From assembly GCA_002422395.1 (NCBI GenBank), contig DIUY01000012.1, forward strand, positions 1 to 64,000: 64,000 nt of DNA, read 5' to 3'. The translations under genes were made by a program, and so were the position numbers. This DNA comes from Methylococcaceae bacterium UBA6146. GTDB taxonomy: Bacteria; Pseudomonadota; Gammaproteobacteria; Methylococcales; Methylomonadaceae. Shown piece by piece: positions 45,440-54,745 of this stretch. Under the pieces are notes generated by a model, which made no database searches, was not told the origin of the DNA, and saw only the letters and a program-made list of their open reading frames with translations. Numbering within the stretch: position 1 is the stretch's first letter; each line of letters begins with the position of its first letter.

Positions 45440-47069
45440 TGGCCGCCGTTAATGCTTGGGTTTGTTTATGCAACTGCACGGCTTGCATATCCCCGAAACG
45501 GTAGCGAGCGGTTTTAAGCACGTGCCCCAATCCAATCAGTTTGTGTTGTTGTTCTGGCGTTAACGCGCCTGGCTCATATTCCAATATGTCAGGGATAAAT
45601 TGATGATGGAAACGCGAGGCCTTTACCCACGAGTCCGGCCCGTTGCCGACGGCAAAATCTAACGAGGCCAGCAGCACCATCGACGGGATGCGGCTGCCGC
45701 CTGGTGTGCCCAGAGCCGCTATGCGTTGGTTATCTTCCAGAAACGTGGGGGTCATGCTTGACAACATCCGTTTACCAGGCGCAATCGCGTTAGCAACGCC
45801 GCCAACCAGCCCGTAGCCATTTAATGCACCTGCCTGACTGGAAAAATCATCCATTTCGTCATTCAGCAATACACCGGTGCCTTCGGCGACAAAGCCCGAA
45901 CCGAACGGGAAGTTGATGCTGAGCGTTGCCGCCACGCGGTTGCCTTCGGCATCTATAATGGAAAAATGCGTGGTGTTGTCACCTTCCGGTTGCTCCGCCA
46001 TGTCGCCGGATAAGTAGCCGCTTGGCAAGGTTTTATCAGTGCGTAAGCTGCTGCGTAAACCTGCGGCATAATCCGCATCCAGTAATCGGGCAATGGGAAT
46101 GGCAGTAAAATCGCTGTCGCCCAGATACAAAGCCCGGTCATGGTGGGCACGGCGCAAGGCTTCGGCGACCAGATGCGCACGGGTGACGCCGTCTCTTTGT
46201 TGCAAGTCGTAAGCGGACAAAATGTTTAATGTTTCAAGCAGCACGATACCGCCGGATGACGACGGCGGGACTGTGGTTATTTTGATGCCGTGATAATTGC
46301 CGCTCAGTGGTGTGCGCTCGATGACCTGATAAGCGTCGAGGTCTTGCTGGCTCCAGATGCCGCCCGCTTTATTGACACTGTTGAGCAATTTGTCGGCGAT
46401 GTCACCGCGATAAAAACCCCTGCGGCCCGATTCGGCCAAGCGTGTTAAGGTGTGTGCCAAGTCGGGTTGTTTCAGAACGGAAAAAGCGGGGGGGGCTTTG
46501 CCGCCAGGCAAGAAAATCGCCGCAGTTTGAGGGTATTTTTTTAGCACGTTAGCTCTAAATTTAAGCATTTTCAAATACTTACCACCAACGGCAAACCCCG
46601 TTTGCGCATAACGGATGGCGGGAGCCAAGCTTTTAGACAGCGGCAGCTGGCCATATTTTTCTGATAAATGCACCAGTGCCGCAGGCAATCCCGGAATGCC
46701 CGCCGCTAGCGGGCCGTCCAGCGACAAGCGGGGAATGATTTTACCGTCCCCATCCACGAACATATCTTTATGCGCCGCCAGCGGCGCTTTCTCACGGCCA
46801 TCAATCACCGTTTCAAACTGATCGCTAGCCCTGTGCAACAACCAATAACCGCCGCCGCCCAACCCGGAACCCGTCGGCTCCACCACCGCTAAGGCGGCGC
46901 TAACAGCGACCGCCGCATCAAACACATTACCGCCGTTATGGATAATTTCAAATCCGGCCTCGGTAGCCAATGGATGGGCGCTTGCTATGGCCACTTTTTG
47001 CGTGCCGCCATATGTTGTAACAGTCCAGCAAACAGTAAGTGCGAGGACAATATAATATTTTTTTGACAT
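45399..47069 (-). CDS. ggt: Gamma-glutamyltransferase
   Basis: About 556-residue periplasmic Ntn-hydrolase that cleaves glutathione and other gamma-glutamyl compounds. N-terminal signal segment (MSKKYYIVLALTVCWTVT), large subunit with GGNVFDAAVAVSAALAVVEP, self-cleavage site GDNTTHFSIID whose first Thr becomes the nucleophile, and the small-subunit loops SSMTPTF and GTPGGSRIP. The ATG at 47069 is preferred because it begins the signal peptide; 25 codons upstream are open without similarity. The phosphopantetheinyl transferase gene follows with an overlap. Confidence 0.93.
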   Translation of the reverse strand: MSKKYYIVLALTVCWTVTTYGGTQKVAIASAHPLATEAGFEIIHNGGNVFDAAVAVSAALAVVEPTGSGLGGGGYWLLHRASDQFETVIDGREKAPLAAHKDMFVDGDGKIIPRLSLDGPLAAGIPGLPAALVHLSEKYGQLPLSKSLAPAIRYAQTGFAVGGKYLKMLKFRANVLKKYPQTAAIFLPGGKAPPAFSVLKQPDLAHTLTRLAESGRRGFYRGDIADKLLNSVNKAGGIWSQQDLDAYQVIERTPLSGNYHGIKITTVPPSSSGGIVLLETLNILSAYDLQQRDGVTRAHLVAEALRRAHHDRALYLGDSDFTAIPIARLLDADYAAGLRSSLRTDKTLPSGYLSGDMAEQPEGDNTTHFSIIDAEGNRVAATLSINFPFGSGFVAEGTGVLLNDEMDDFSSQAGALNGYGLVGGVANAIAPGKRMLSSMTPTFLEDNQRIAALGTPGGSRIPSMVLLASLDFAVGNGPDSWVKASRFHHQFIPDILEYEPGALTPEQQHKLIGLGHVLKTARYRFGDMQAVQLHKQTQALTAASDPRGEGRAVVKH

Positions 47070-47266
47070 TGTTATCTGATCGGGTGTTAGGGGATGGTTG
47101 CATTCTAGCAAGGGACTTGGTGATCTGCTAAGGCAATAGGGCATTTATTGGGGTGTTCCGTCCCGTTTAGCTGGCGGATTCATTGAATTGACACGGAATT
47201 TTCATCAAACCGTCAATTTTTTGCAGTGTACTAGATCGCTCATTCAACCACTATAAGAGAATGTTT

Positions 47267-48820
47267 ATGACTATCACAACCCCCCGTATGCTGTTAGCGG
47301 TGCCCTTTATAATTGTTGGCACCCTCGCTATCAACTCAATTGCATGTGCTGCCCGCCCTCCCGTTATGGAGCAAGGCATTCAGTTTGGTGATCTGAACAA
47401 AGGCCGTGTTATGGTCTGGAGCCGTTCCAACCGCGATGCACGGATGATGGTGGAATATGCGTTTAATGAGCAGTTCACTGATTCCAAAATCATCCGTGGA
47501 CCCTATGCGTTAGGTGGCACAGACCATACTGCGCGTCAAGAATTGGCCGGACTGCCTGGTGGCACTGATGTGTTTGTAAAGGTTTGGTTTGAAGATTTAA
47601 GCAATGACCGTAAAAAAAGCGAACCGGTGACGGGTCATTTTCATACCATAGGCAGCCGCGATAACGTCCGTTTTGTCTGGGGTGGTGACACCGCCGGTCA
47701 AGGTTGGGGGATTAATGAAGCTTTCGGTGGTATGAAAATTTACGAAGCCATGCGCCAAGTAAAGCCTCAGTTTTTTATCCACAGCGGCGATAATATTTAT
47801 GCGGATGGAGTCATCAATGAATCCGTAATCGCTGAAAACGGGCAAATTTGGACTAATATTGTCACCCCTGAAGTCTCTAAAGTTGCCGAAACGCAGGCTG
47901 AGTTTCGTGGCCGCTATAAATATAACCTGCTGGATGCAAACGTCCGGGCCTTCAATGCTGAAGTGCCGCAAATCTGGCAATGGGACGACCATGAAGTGGT
48001 CAACAACTGGTCTGACTCCAAAGACCTGAGCGGTGACCCCCGTTACACTATCAAAGATGTGCCGTTGTTGGTCGCTAGGGCGGCCACCGCTTTCCAGGAA
48101 TATAGCGCCCAACGCCCGCATAATTCGCAAGAAGCTGGTCGTGTTTACCGGAAAATTTCTTATGGTCCGTTACTGGATGTGTTTGTTCTCGACATGCGCA
48201 GCTACCGGGGGCCCAATACCCATAACCTGCAAACTGAAGAAGGTCCGGAAACTGCATTTTTGGGCAATGAACAAGTGGCTTGGTTAGAAAACAACCTGAA
48301 AAACTCTAAGGCGGTTTGGAAAGTTATTGCCGCTGATATGCCGGTTGGCCTTAACATCAGTGATGATTTTGCCAACAACCCGCCGCAACGCTGGGAAGCT
48401 ATCGCTAATGGCAATGACGGCCCGGCGGCAGGCCGCGAGCTGGAAATGGCCCGTCTGTTAAGCGATATTAAAGCCGCAAACATTAAAAATATCGTTTGGT
48501 TGACGGCCGATGTGCATTACGCCGCCGCGCATTATTACGACCCGACAAAAGCGGCATCCAATAATTTTAAAGGCTTCTGGGAATTTGTGGCCGGCCCTTT
48601 AAATGCTGGTTCATTCGGGCCTAACAGCACTGACGGCACATTTGGCCCACAGGTTAAATTTGTTAAAGCGCCGCCCGCAGGCCAAGTCAATCTGTCGCCT
48701 TTTGCAGGCTTGCAGTTCTTTGGTGAAGTCAATATTGACAGGAAAACCCAGGCTATGACGGTCGATTTAAAAGACCTTTATGGTGCTTCTGTGTACTCTA
48801 AAACGCTGGCTGCCGAGTAA
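47267..48820 (+). CDS. PhoD-family alkaline phosphatase/phosphodiesterase
   Basis: 517 residues with a signal peptide (about 1-28, ending in IACAA). A short N-terminal fibronectin-like domain (about 33-125) precedes the metallophosphatase core: WGGDTAGQGWG, HSGDNIYADG, WDDHEVVNNW and TADVHYAAAHYY supply metal ligands. PhoD enzymes release phosphate from phosphodiesters outside the cytoplasm. ATG 47267 lies 7 nt after AAGAGA; an ATG two codons earlier is too near it. No Pho box was found. A strong terminator follows. Confidence 0.9.
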   Translation: MTITTPRMLLAVPFIIVGTLAINSIACAARPPVMEQGIQFGDLNKGRVMVWSRSNRDARMMVEYAFNEQFTDSKIIRGPYALGGTDHTARQELAGLPGGTDVFVKVWFEDLSNDRKKSEPVTGHFHTIGSRDNVRFVWGGDTAGQGWGINEAFGGMKIYEAMRQVKPQFFIHSGDNIYADGVINESVIAENGQIWTNIVTPEVSKVAETQAEFRGRYKYNLLDANVRAFNAEVPQIWQWDDHEVVNNWSDSKDLSGDPRYTIKDVPLLVARAATAFQEYSAQRPHNSQEAGRVYRKISYGPLLDVFVLDMRSYRGPNTHNLQTEEGPETAFLGNEQVAWLENNLKNSKAVWKVIAADMPVGLNISDDFANNPPQRWEAIANGNDGPAAGRELEMARLLSDIKAANIKNIVWLTADVHYAAAHYYDPTKAASNNFKGFWEFVAGPLNAGSFGPNSTDGTFGPQVKFVKAPPAGQVNLSPFAGLQFFGEVNIDRKTQAMTVDLKDLYGASVYSKTLAAE

Positions 48821-48836
48821 ATAGCGGTCTGCAACT

Positions 48837-48868
48837 AACCCGTCCGGATTAATCCGGACGGGTTTTTT
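48837..48868 (+). terminator. Rho-independent terminator of the PhoD-family gene
   Basis: A 14-bp perfect palindrome (AACCCGTCCGGATT and its complement, 48837-48864) ending in six T residues, 17 nt after the stop codon. Confidence 0.9.
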
Positions 48869-48966
48869 ATACCTGAAGAAATTGTCTGTGGAGGCCGCCC
48901 GTTCCTGCATTTCCCATCGACTCGCGCTATAATCTTGGCTTTCTCCACCAACCGGAAGCCGCTATC

Positions 48967-49557
48967 ATGGGCTTGGCTCTCAAAGACACCCATTATTATT
49001 GTTACCGCGATTACCTCACTTGGCCAGACGATGGCCGCTATGAGCTGATTGACGGCGTGGCCTATGCCATGGCGCCGGCGCCTGATTTGCCGCATCAGGA
49101 TATTGTCGGGGAAGTTTATTTCCAACTTCGCCAAGCCTTAAAAGGCAAACCCTGCCGTGCGTTTATAGCCCCGCTCGATGTCCGCCTACCCAAACATAAC
49201 GAAGTTGATGAACACATTGATACAGTCGTCCAGCCTGATGTTTTGGTGGTGTGTGATGCCGATAAGCTTGACCGGCGCGGTGTGCGTGGCGCACCGGACT
49301 GGATTTTGGAGGTGCTGTCGCCCTTCACCGCAGGCCACGACCAAATTAAAAAACGCCAGCTTTATGAACGTCATGGCGTTAAGGAATACTGGCTCGTGCA
49401 TCCGGTCGATAGAGTGCTGACCATTTATCGTTTGGTCAATAATGAATTTGGCAAACCTGAATTGTACGAATTACAAGGCGGCACACCGATCGCCGTGTTG
49501 GACAACCTGATGATTGTTTGGGACGAACTTGCCGCCCGTCTGCCTAACCATTACTAA
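48967..49557 (+). CDS. Uma2 family (DUF820) nuclease-like protein
   Basis: 196 residues of the PD-(D/E)XK-type Uma2 family: YELIDGVAYAMAPAP, HQDIVGEVYFQLRQ, VQPDVLVVCD, PDWILEVLSP and KEYWLVHPVDR follow the family pattern, with the Asp and Glu of the fold in PDV and ILEV. The family is abundant in cyanobacteria and spreads by transfer; its role is unknown although it is annotated as an endonuclease. It lies alone between the PhoD-family gene and apbE. Confidence 0.9.
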   Translation: MGLALKDTHYYCYRDYLTWPDDGRYELIDGVAYAMAPAPDLPHQDIVGEVYFQLRQALKGKPCRAFIAPLDVRLPKHNEVDEHIDTVVQPDVLVVCDADKLDRRGVRGAPDWILEVLSPFTAGHDQIKKRQLYERHGVKEYWLVHPVDRVLTIYRLVNNEFGKPELYELQGGTPIAVLDNLMIVWDELAARLPNHY

Positions 49558-49577
49558 CCCACATCCTATTTTGACTA

Positions 49578-50597
49578 ATGAAAAATTCTTACCCGCTTTT
49601 AACTGTTTTTGCAGTCTTATTATCCGCCTGTGACCAATCCGCTGAAGTCCAAAAAATCGCCGGTTATGCACAAGGCACCACGTACCATGTCAGCTTTTGG
49701 TCAGCACAAGCTCCCGATAGATTGGCGATAAAAAAAACAGTTGATGAAGAATTCGACCGGATTGACAAATTGCTCTCCAATTACCGTCCTGATTCTACCC
49801 TTGAACAGTTTAATGCCAACCTCAGCACTGAAGCGCAAGCCGTCCCTGAAGAAATTGTCAGCCTCATTGAACAGGCGCGGGTTGTCAGCGAAGCCAGCCA
49901 CGGCTGTTACGATTTGACCATTAAACCGCTGTTTGAACTCTGGGGATTTAAAGGCGAGCAACTCACCCCGCCCGATGCCCAATCACTTGAAGCCACTTTG
50001 CAACAAGTCGGTTTTGGCCAGCTTGAAGTGGTCGATTCCAGCCATTTACGCAAACGTATTCCCGCCTTGAGCGTTGACATTTCTTCGATTGCCCAAGGTT
50101 ATAGCGTAAAACAGATCGCCGGTTTATTGGCCCGGCAGGGCATTAACGATTATCTGGTGGAAATCGGCGGCGAGCTGGAAACGCGTGGCAAAAAACCGGA
50201 CGGGCAACCTTGGCGGGTCGCGCTGGAAAAACCCTTGTCAGGCGAACGCACGATGCAGAAAGTGTTGACCATCAATAGCGCCGAACCTTTTGCGGTCATG
50301 ACTTCGGGCACTTACCGGCATTATTTTGATGACAACGGTAAGCGTTATAGCCATATCCTAGATGCCAAAACCGGTGCGCCAGTAGACCATAACACCGTCT
50401 CGGTCACCGTGTTCCATAATGACCCCACCCAAGCGGATGCGTGGTCCACTGCTTTGTTATGCTTGGGCCGGGCAGCGGGCATCGAAGCCGCCGACAAGGC
50501 GGGCATAGCGGCTTTGTTTATCGAGCAGCAGGGCGAGGCGTTTAATGAGTATTCCAGTGCGTCGTTGACGGGTTTGGATGCGGTGACGATTAAATAA
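49578..50597 (+). CDS. apbE: FAD:protein FMN transferase ApbE
   Basis: 339-residue lipoprotein (lipobox LLSAC, Cys18) of the ApbE family, which attaches FMN covalently to periplasm-facing subunits such as NqrB/NqrC or RnfD/RnfG. Family motifs: AQGTTYHVSFW, RIDKLLSNYRPDSTLEQFN, SSIAQGYSVKQIAG, VEIGGELETRG and YSHILDAKTGAPVDHN. It implies a Na+-NQR or Rnf complex elsewhere, consistent with the Na+-pumping oxaloacetate decarboxylase nearby. The 20-bp gap after the Uma2 gene could allow co-transcription. Confidence 0.94.
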   Translation: MKNSYPLLTVFAVLLSACDQSAEVQKIAGYAQGTTYHVSFWSAQAPDRLAIKKTVDEEFDRIDKLLSNYRPDSTLEQFNANLSTEAQAVPEEIVSLIEQARVVSEASHGCYDLTIKPLFELWGFKGEQLTPPDAQSLEATLQQVGFGQLEVVDSSHLRKRIPALSVDISSIAQGYSVKQIAGLLARQGINDYLVEIGGELETRGKKPDGQPWRVALEKPLSGERTMQKVLTINSAEPFAVMTSGTYRHYFDDNGKRYSHILDAKTGAPVDHNTVSVTVFHNDPTQADAWSTALLCLGRAAGIEAADKAGIAALFIEQQGEAFNEYSSASLTGLDAVTIK

Positions 50598-50610
50598 AAT
50601 GGTGGTCGGT

Positions 50611-50650
50611 CAAGTTTGCAGTTGCAGGTGAAAGGTGGCGTGCAAACTTG
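50611..50650. terminator. Inverted repeat between convergent apbE and the Lon-like gene
   Basis: Perfect 10-bp arms CAAGTTTGCA (50611-50620) and TGCAAACTTG (50641-50650), 20-nt loop. No T-run, so terminator function is uncertain; it is well placed to separate two converging transcripts. Confidence 0.35.
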
Positions 50651-50700
50651 GGTTTGCGTCAGCCGCCGGATTTAACCCGCTACCCATGACCCTCATGTGT

Positions 50701-53097
50701 TCACTCATTCTCTGATTTGCCGCTAAAATCCTTTTTAAGCTTGGTAAATTGCAGCAGTTGGGTTTCAATCTGGCCATTAACTGATTCTGGCGGATAGTTG
50801 CCTTGTTCGTTAAGGTCACCTGCTTCTATGCCGGTCAGCAATTCCATTGTTTCATCCACGGTGGACACGGCGTAGATATGGAACTGATCGGCTTGCGCGG
50901 CATGGACGACATCCCACCGTAACATTAGGTGTTTGATGTTGGTTGCAGGGATGATGACGCCTTGGGTTCCGCTCAGGCCTTTTTGGGCGCAGATATCGAA
51001 AAAGCCTTCAATTTTTTCATTAACCCCGCCTATGGGTTGCACATTGCCCAGTTGGTTGACCGAGCCTGTGACGGCAAGGTCTTGTCTTAGGGCAATCTGG
51101 GCAAGGGACGATAAAACCGCGCACAGCTCAGCCAGTGAGGCGCTGTCGCCTTCAATAGCACCGTAAGATTGTTCGAACACCAAGCTGGCGGCGATTGAGA
51201 AAGGGCTTTTGCGGGAATAGCGTGCGGCAATAAAGCTCGATAAAATCAACACGCCTTTTGAGTGGATAGCGCCGCCCAGCTCAGTTTCGCGTTCAATATC
51301 AACCACCTTGCCATTACCCAGCCGAGTTGTTGCGGTGATGCGTGAAGGTTGGCCAAAACTGAATTCGCCCAGCTGCAATACCGAAAGGCCGTTGATCTGG
51401 CCTGCCACTTTGCCTTCCGTGTCAATCAATACGGTGCCACGGTGGATATTTTCATACAGCTTTTCGCGTATTTTGTCCAACCTGTGGGTTTTATGGTCAA
51501 TCGCTTGTTGCACGTCGCTGTTGGTGATATGCAGATGGCCGTTATCTGCCGCCCAATGGTCGGATTCCGTTAATAAATCTTGGATACTGCGCAAATGGAT
51601 CAGCAGTTTTTCGGCGTCGCCGGACATTCTGGCGCTGTGTTCGATAACCCGGGCGACGGCATTTTGGCTTAGTGGGCGTAGTTTTTCACGTCGGGCAATA
51701 GTGGCCAGTAAGCGGGCGTAGTCGAGCCTGTCATCGTCTCTAGCCACTGATTTATCAAAATCGGCAGCGACTTTGAAAAGATCGTGAAATTCAGGATCGT
51801 ACTCGCTCAATAAATAATAAATCAGCGGGTCGCCGCAAAGTATTATTTTTACCTGAAGTGGGATTGGCTGCGGCTCCAACGACGCGGCACTGATTAAGCT
51901 AAGCGCCCGCTCCAGCGATTCAACACGGATTTCACCGGCCTGCAAAGTCCTTTTTAGCGTTTCCCAAGCATACGGTTGGAACAATAGCTTACGGGCGTCA
52001 AGAAGGAGGTAGCCGCCATTGGCCTGATGCAGTGCCCCCGGTTTTATCATTGTAAAATCAGTGACTAACGAACCCATATAGGCTTGATGGTCGATGCGCC
52101 CGAGAAGGTTGCTGTAATTTGGGTGATCTTCATAAATGACCGGTGCAGATTGCTTATCGCTAAAATCCACTATCAGATTAACGTGGTAGCGTTTAAACGG
52201 GTCGGGTTCTTGCGGCATTTCCATAAAAGGGAACACCTTTTCTCCATGCGGTAAAAAATCCCGGACATGGTCGATAATATCTTTTTGCACGTCTTTCAGA
52301 TAGGCCAATACGGCCTCTTGCTTGGCATATTTTTCAATCAATTCATCGATTGAGTGGTTGACCGCCAGTTCAGCAGTTTCGCGGTTAAGTGCTTGCAGTT
52401 TGCGTTTGGTTTCCTTGCGCCAGACGGGGAATTTCTTTAATAATTTTGCCAAACGTTCCTGTAGCTCAATGATAGCTGCTTGTATTTCATGCTGTTTGTC
52501 CTTATCAAACGTAGCGAATTCTTCGGGGCTAATTTCCTTGTTTTCTTTATCGGCAGGTGCAAAAGAGTAACCCGTGGGCGTTTCGGCGAGGATGACATGC
52601 GCATTGGCGGCACTGTCACGCAATTCGCTTAACTCACTGATTTCACGATGGCGGGACTGGCTTTCAATTTCGCCGGCCCGCGAGCGGTATTCGTCACCGT
52701 CAAACGCGGCGGGTATTGCCACGCTTAATTCGTCAATCAATGCTTCCATGTCTGCTTTAAAAGCTTTGCCTTGGCCCGGAGACAGCCCTATTGCCACGGG
52801 TTTTGCCGGTTGCCTGAAGTTATTGACATAGCACCAGTCTGAAGGGGCGGCCTGGCGACCAGCTTCGTGTTCGGCCAATTGCCGGACCGCCGTTAATTTC
52901 CCAGTACCCGCAGGCGCCATGGCGAAAATGTTGTAGCCAGTCTTATGGATGCGGATGCCGAATTTAATGGCATCTATCGCACGCTCTTGGCCAACGGTGA
53001 TCTCTATGTCTTCAAGGTCGTTGGTGGTGGCAAATTGTAATTGCCCAAGGTTGCAAGGCTTATAGAGCTGTGTAGCCGTTAACGGAGTATTTTTCAT
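50701..53097 (-). CDS. Lon-family ATP-dependent protease, non-canonical (S16)
   Basis: 798 residues. An AAA part with a P-loop variant APAGTGKLT (61-69), a long coiled-coil insertion (about 170-280, many Glu/Lys), and a C-terminal Lon protease domain with the dyad Ser652 (EGDSASLAEL) and Lys695 (GGVNEKIEGFF). The spacing of 43 equals that of E. coli Lon (679/722). It lacks the Lon N-terminal substrate domain and resembles the E. coli YcbZ/LonH-type group, whose substrates are largely unknown. ATG 53097. It lies convergent to apbE. Confidence 0.9.
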   Translation of the reverse strand: MKNTPLTATQLYKPCNLGQLQFATTNDLEDIEITVGQERAIDAIKFGIRIHKTGYNIFAMAPAGTGKLTAVRQLAEHEAGRQAAPSDWCYVNNFRQPAKPVAIGLSPGQGKAFKADMEALIDELSVAIPAAFDGDEYRSRAGEIESQSRHREISELSELRDSAANAHVILAETPTGYSFAPADKENKEISPEEFATFDKDKQHEIQAAIIELQERLAKLLKKFPVWRKETKRKLQALNRETAELAVNHSIDELIEKYAKQEAVLAYLKDVQKDIIDHVRDFLPHGEKVFPFMEMPQEPDPFKRYHVNLIVDFSDKQSAPVIYEDHPNYSNLLGRIDHQAYMGSLVTDFTMIKPGALHQANGGYLLLDARKLLFQPYAWETLKRTLQAGEIRVESLERALSLISAASLEPQPIPLQVKIILCGDPLIYYLLSEYDPEFHDLFKVAADFDKSVARDDDRLDYARLLATIARREKLRPLSQNAVARVIEHSARMSGDAEKLLIHLRSIQDLLTESDHWAADNGHLHITNSDVQQAIDHKTHRLDKIREKLYENIHRGTVLIDTEGKVAGQINGLSVLQLGEFSFGQPSRITATTRLGNGKVVDIERETELGGAIHSKGVLILSSFIAARYSRKSPFSIAASLVFEQSYGAIEGDSASLAELCAVLSSLAQIALRQDLAVTGSVNQLGNVQPIGGVNEKIEGFFDICAQKGLSGTQGVIIPATNIKHLMLRWDVVHAAQADQFHIYAVSTVDETMELLTGIEAGDLNEQGNYPPESVNGQIETQLLQFTKLKKDFSGKSENE

Positions 53098-53318
53098 AGG
53101 GTATCCACTGGGTGAGGGAAGCGCTGTTTTACGATGATGACGAATATACTATGTGCGGGCGGTTGAGCCAAAGAACTTGCCTTGGCAGTTGGTAAGATGT
53201 AGGCATTTTGGCGCAGGGGCAAAAACCTATTTTTTGGTAATGGTAAAGCCATAACAGTTGTCGGGTGGCGTATCCTGCCGAACAACCGTCAATGAACGGT
53301 TACCAATTAGCGGCATTG

Positions 53319-54005
53319 TTATTTATGGAAATGGTGGGTTGGGCACACCTCATTTCTTAAACTGATAACTGGCCAGTTAGCGTTTTTGGCGAACAGCGCC
53401 AGTTTTTCATCAGGATCAACGGCAACGGGGCGGTCCACTAGCTTAAGCAAGGGCAGGTCATTGTGCGAATCGCTATAAAACCAGCTGCCTTGCAGGGATT
53501 CGGTTGAGTTTTTCAACCAAGCTTCCAGTAACTTCACTTTACCGTCCTGAAAACAGGGGATATCGACAAATCCGCCGGTGTATCTGCCATCGACAAATTC
53601 CGGCGTTGTCGCCAGCAAATTGGTTATGCCGTACAGCTGCACAATGGGTTCGGTGACAAAACGGTTGGTGGCGGTGATAACCAGCAAGGTGTCGCCTTGC
53701 GCCCGGTGCTTGTCAATAAGTTGTTGGGCGGGTTTAAGGAGCAGTGGCGTGATGATGTCGCGGACAAATTGTTCGCGCCATAAGTACAGTTGTTCGGGCA
53801 GGTTCTCGGCCAAAGGGCGCAACGAAAAGCCCAGGAATTCAACAATATCTAAAGTGCCTTGTTTGTAATCGTCATAGAATTTTTCGTTGGCGCGTTCATA
53901 GTGGGCTTTATCGACCACCCCCTGGTCGACCAGAAATTGTCCCCATAAATAGTCGCTGTCATCACCTATCAGCGTGTTATCCAAATCAAAAATAGCTAAA
54001 CTCAT
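53319..54005 (-). CDS. HAD-IB family phosphatase (histidinol-phosphate/phosphoserine phosphatase-like)
   Basis: 228 residues. HAD motif I FDLDNTL (Asp7 nucleophile, Asp9), motif II VITATNR, motif III Lys in DGKVKLLEAW, motif IV YSDSHNDLPLL. The helical cap between motifs I and II is typical of the SerB/HisB-like subfamily I. In pseudomonads an equivalent gene also sits divergent from or next to rppH. Substrate not decided by sequence. The 220 bp between it and the Lon-like gene hold no gene. Confidence 0.88.
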   Translation of the reverse strand: MSLAIFDLDNTLIGDDSDYLWGQFLVDQGVVDKAHYERANEKFYDDYKQGTLDIVEFLGFSLRPLAENLPEQLYLWREQFVRDIITPLLLKPAQQLIDKHRAQGDTLLVITATNRFVTEPIVQLYGITNLLATTPEFVDGRYTGGFVDIPCFQDGKVKLLEAWLKNSTESLQGSWFYSDSHNDLPLLKLVDRPVAVDPDEKLALFAKNANWPVISLRNEVCPTHHFHK

Positions 54006-54163
54006 ATCGGTCCTGTGTTAAGTCATTAAAAAGCCTGCCCACTATGGTGTAAGCACTTTTTTTATGGAACAATGGCAAGATTACAAATACTACCTTACCT
54101 CGCCACACTATATCAAACGCATCATTTTAGATAAGGGTGAGGTAAAAAAACACAGGTTTTAAC

Positions 54164-54715
54164 ATGATAGACTCTAAAGGATACCGGCCTAATGTCGGGA
54201 TCATCCTTTGCAATGACGAGGGTCGCGTATTTTGGGCAAAGCGGATGGGTGTGGATGCCTGGCAGTTTCCGCAAGGTGGGATTAATCAAAACGAAGACCC
54301 AGAAGCCGCGATGTACCGGGAATTGTGGGAAGAAACAGGGTTGCAGCAACAGCATGTAGAAGTGTTGGGGCGCACCCGCTATTGGCTTAGGTATCGCTTA
54401 CCGGAACGTTATATACGCAAAAACTCACTCCCTTTGTGTGTCGGACAAAAGCAGATATGGTTTATGCTGCGGTTGGTCTCTGCCGATTCCAATGTCCGCT
54501 TCGACCATTGTGCCAAACCTGAATTTGACAGTTGGCGCTGGGTGGATTATTGGGAGCCGCTAAACGATGTCGTCTATTTTAAGCGCAAGGTTTACCAAAA
54601 AGCGATGAGTGAATTGGGCGTGATTCTGGAGATGCGGGGCATCCCTATTGATGTGGCCGGTTATTTGGCTAAACACAAAAAAACCAGCAATAGCAAATCT
54701 CAGAGCGTGTCTTAA
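54164..54715 (+). CDS. rppH: RNA pyrophosphohydrolase RppH
   Basis: 183-residue Nudix hydrolase that removes pyrophosphate from 5'-triphosphate RNA and so starts mRNA decay. N-terminal IDSKGYRPNVGIILCN, WQFPQGGINQNEDPEAAMYRELWEETGL (complete Nudix box) and FKRKVYQKAM are characteristic. ATG 54164. Divergent from the HAD phosphatase gene; the 158-bp spacer carries both promoters. Confidence 0.97.
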   Translation: MIDSKGYRPNVGIILCNDEGRVFWAKRMGVDAWQFPQGGINQNEDPEAAMYRELWEETGLQQQHVEVLGRTRYWLRYRLPERYIRKNSLPLCVGQKQIWFMLRLVSADSNVRFDHCAKPEFDSWRWVDYWEPLNDVVYFKRKVYQKAMSELGVILEMRGIPIDVAGYLAKHKKTSNSKSQSVS

Positions 54716-54745
54716 AAACGCTATAGCGGCTTGTAAATTGGTTTC

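Noticed and set aside
48967..49557. Uma2-family gene as part of a mobile element or defence system
   Set aside because: No repeats, transposase or partner genes border it; these genes are often solitary and of unknown role.
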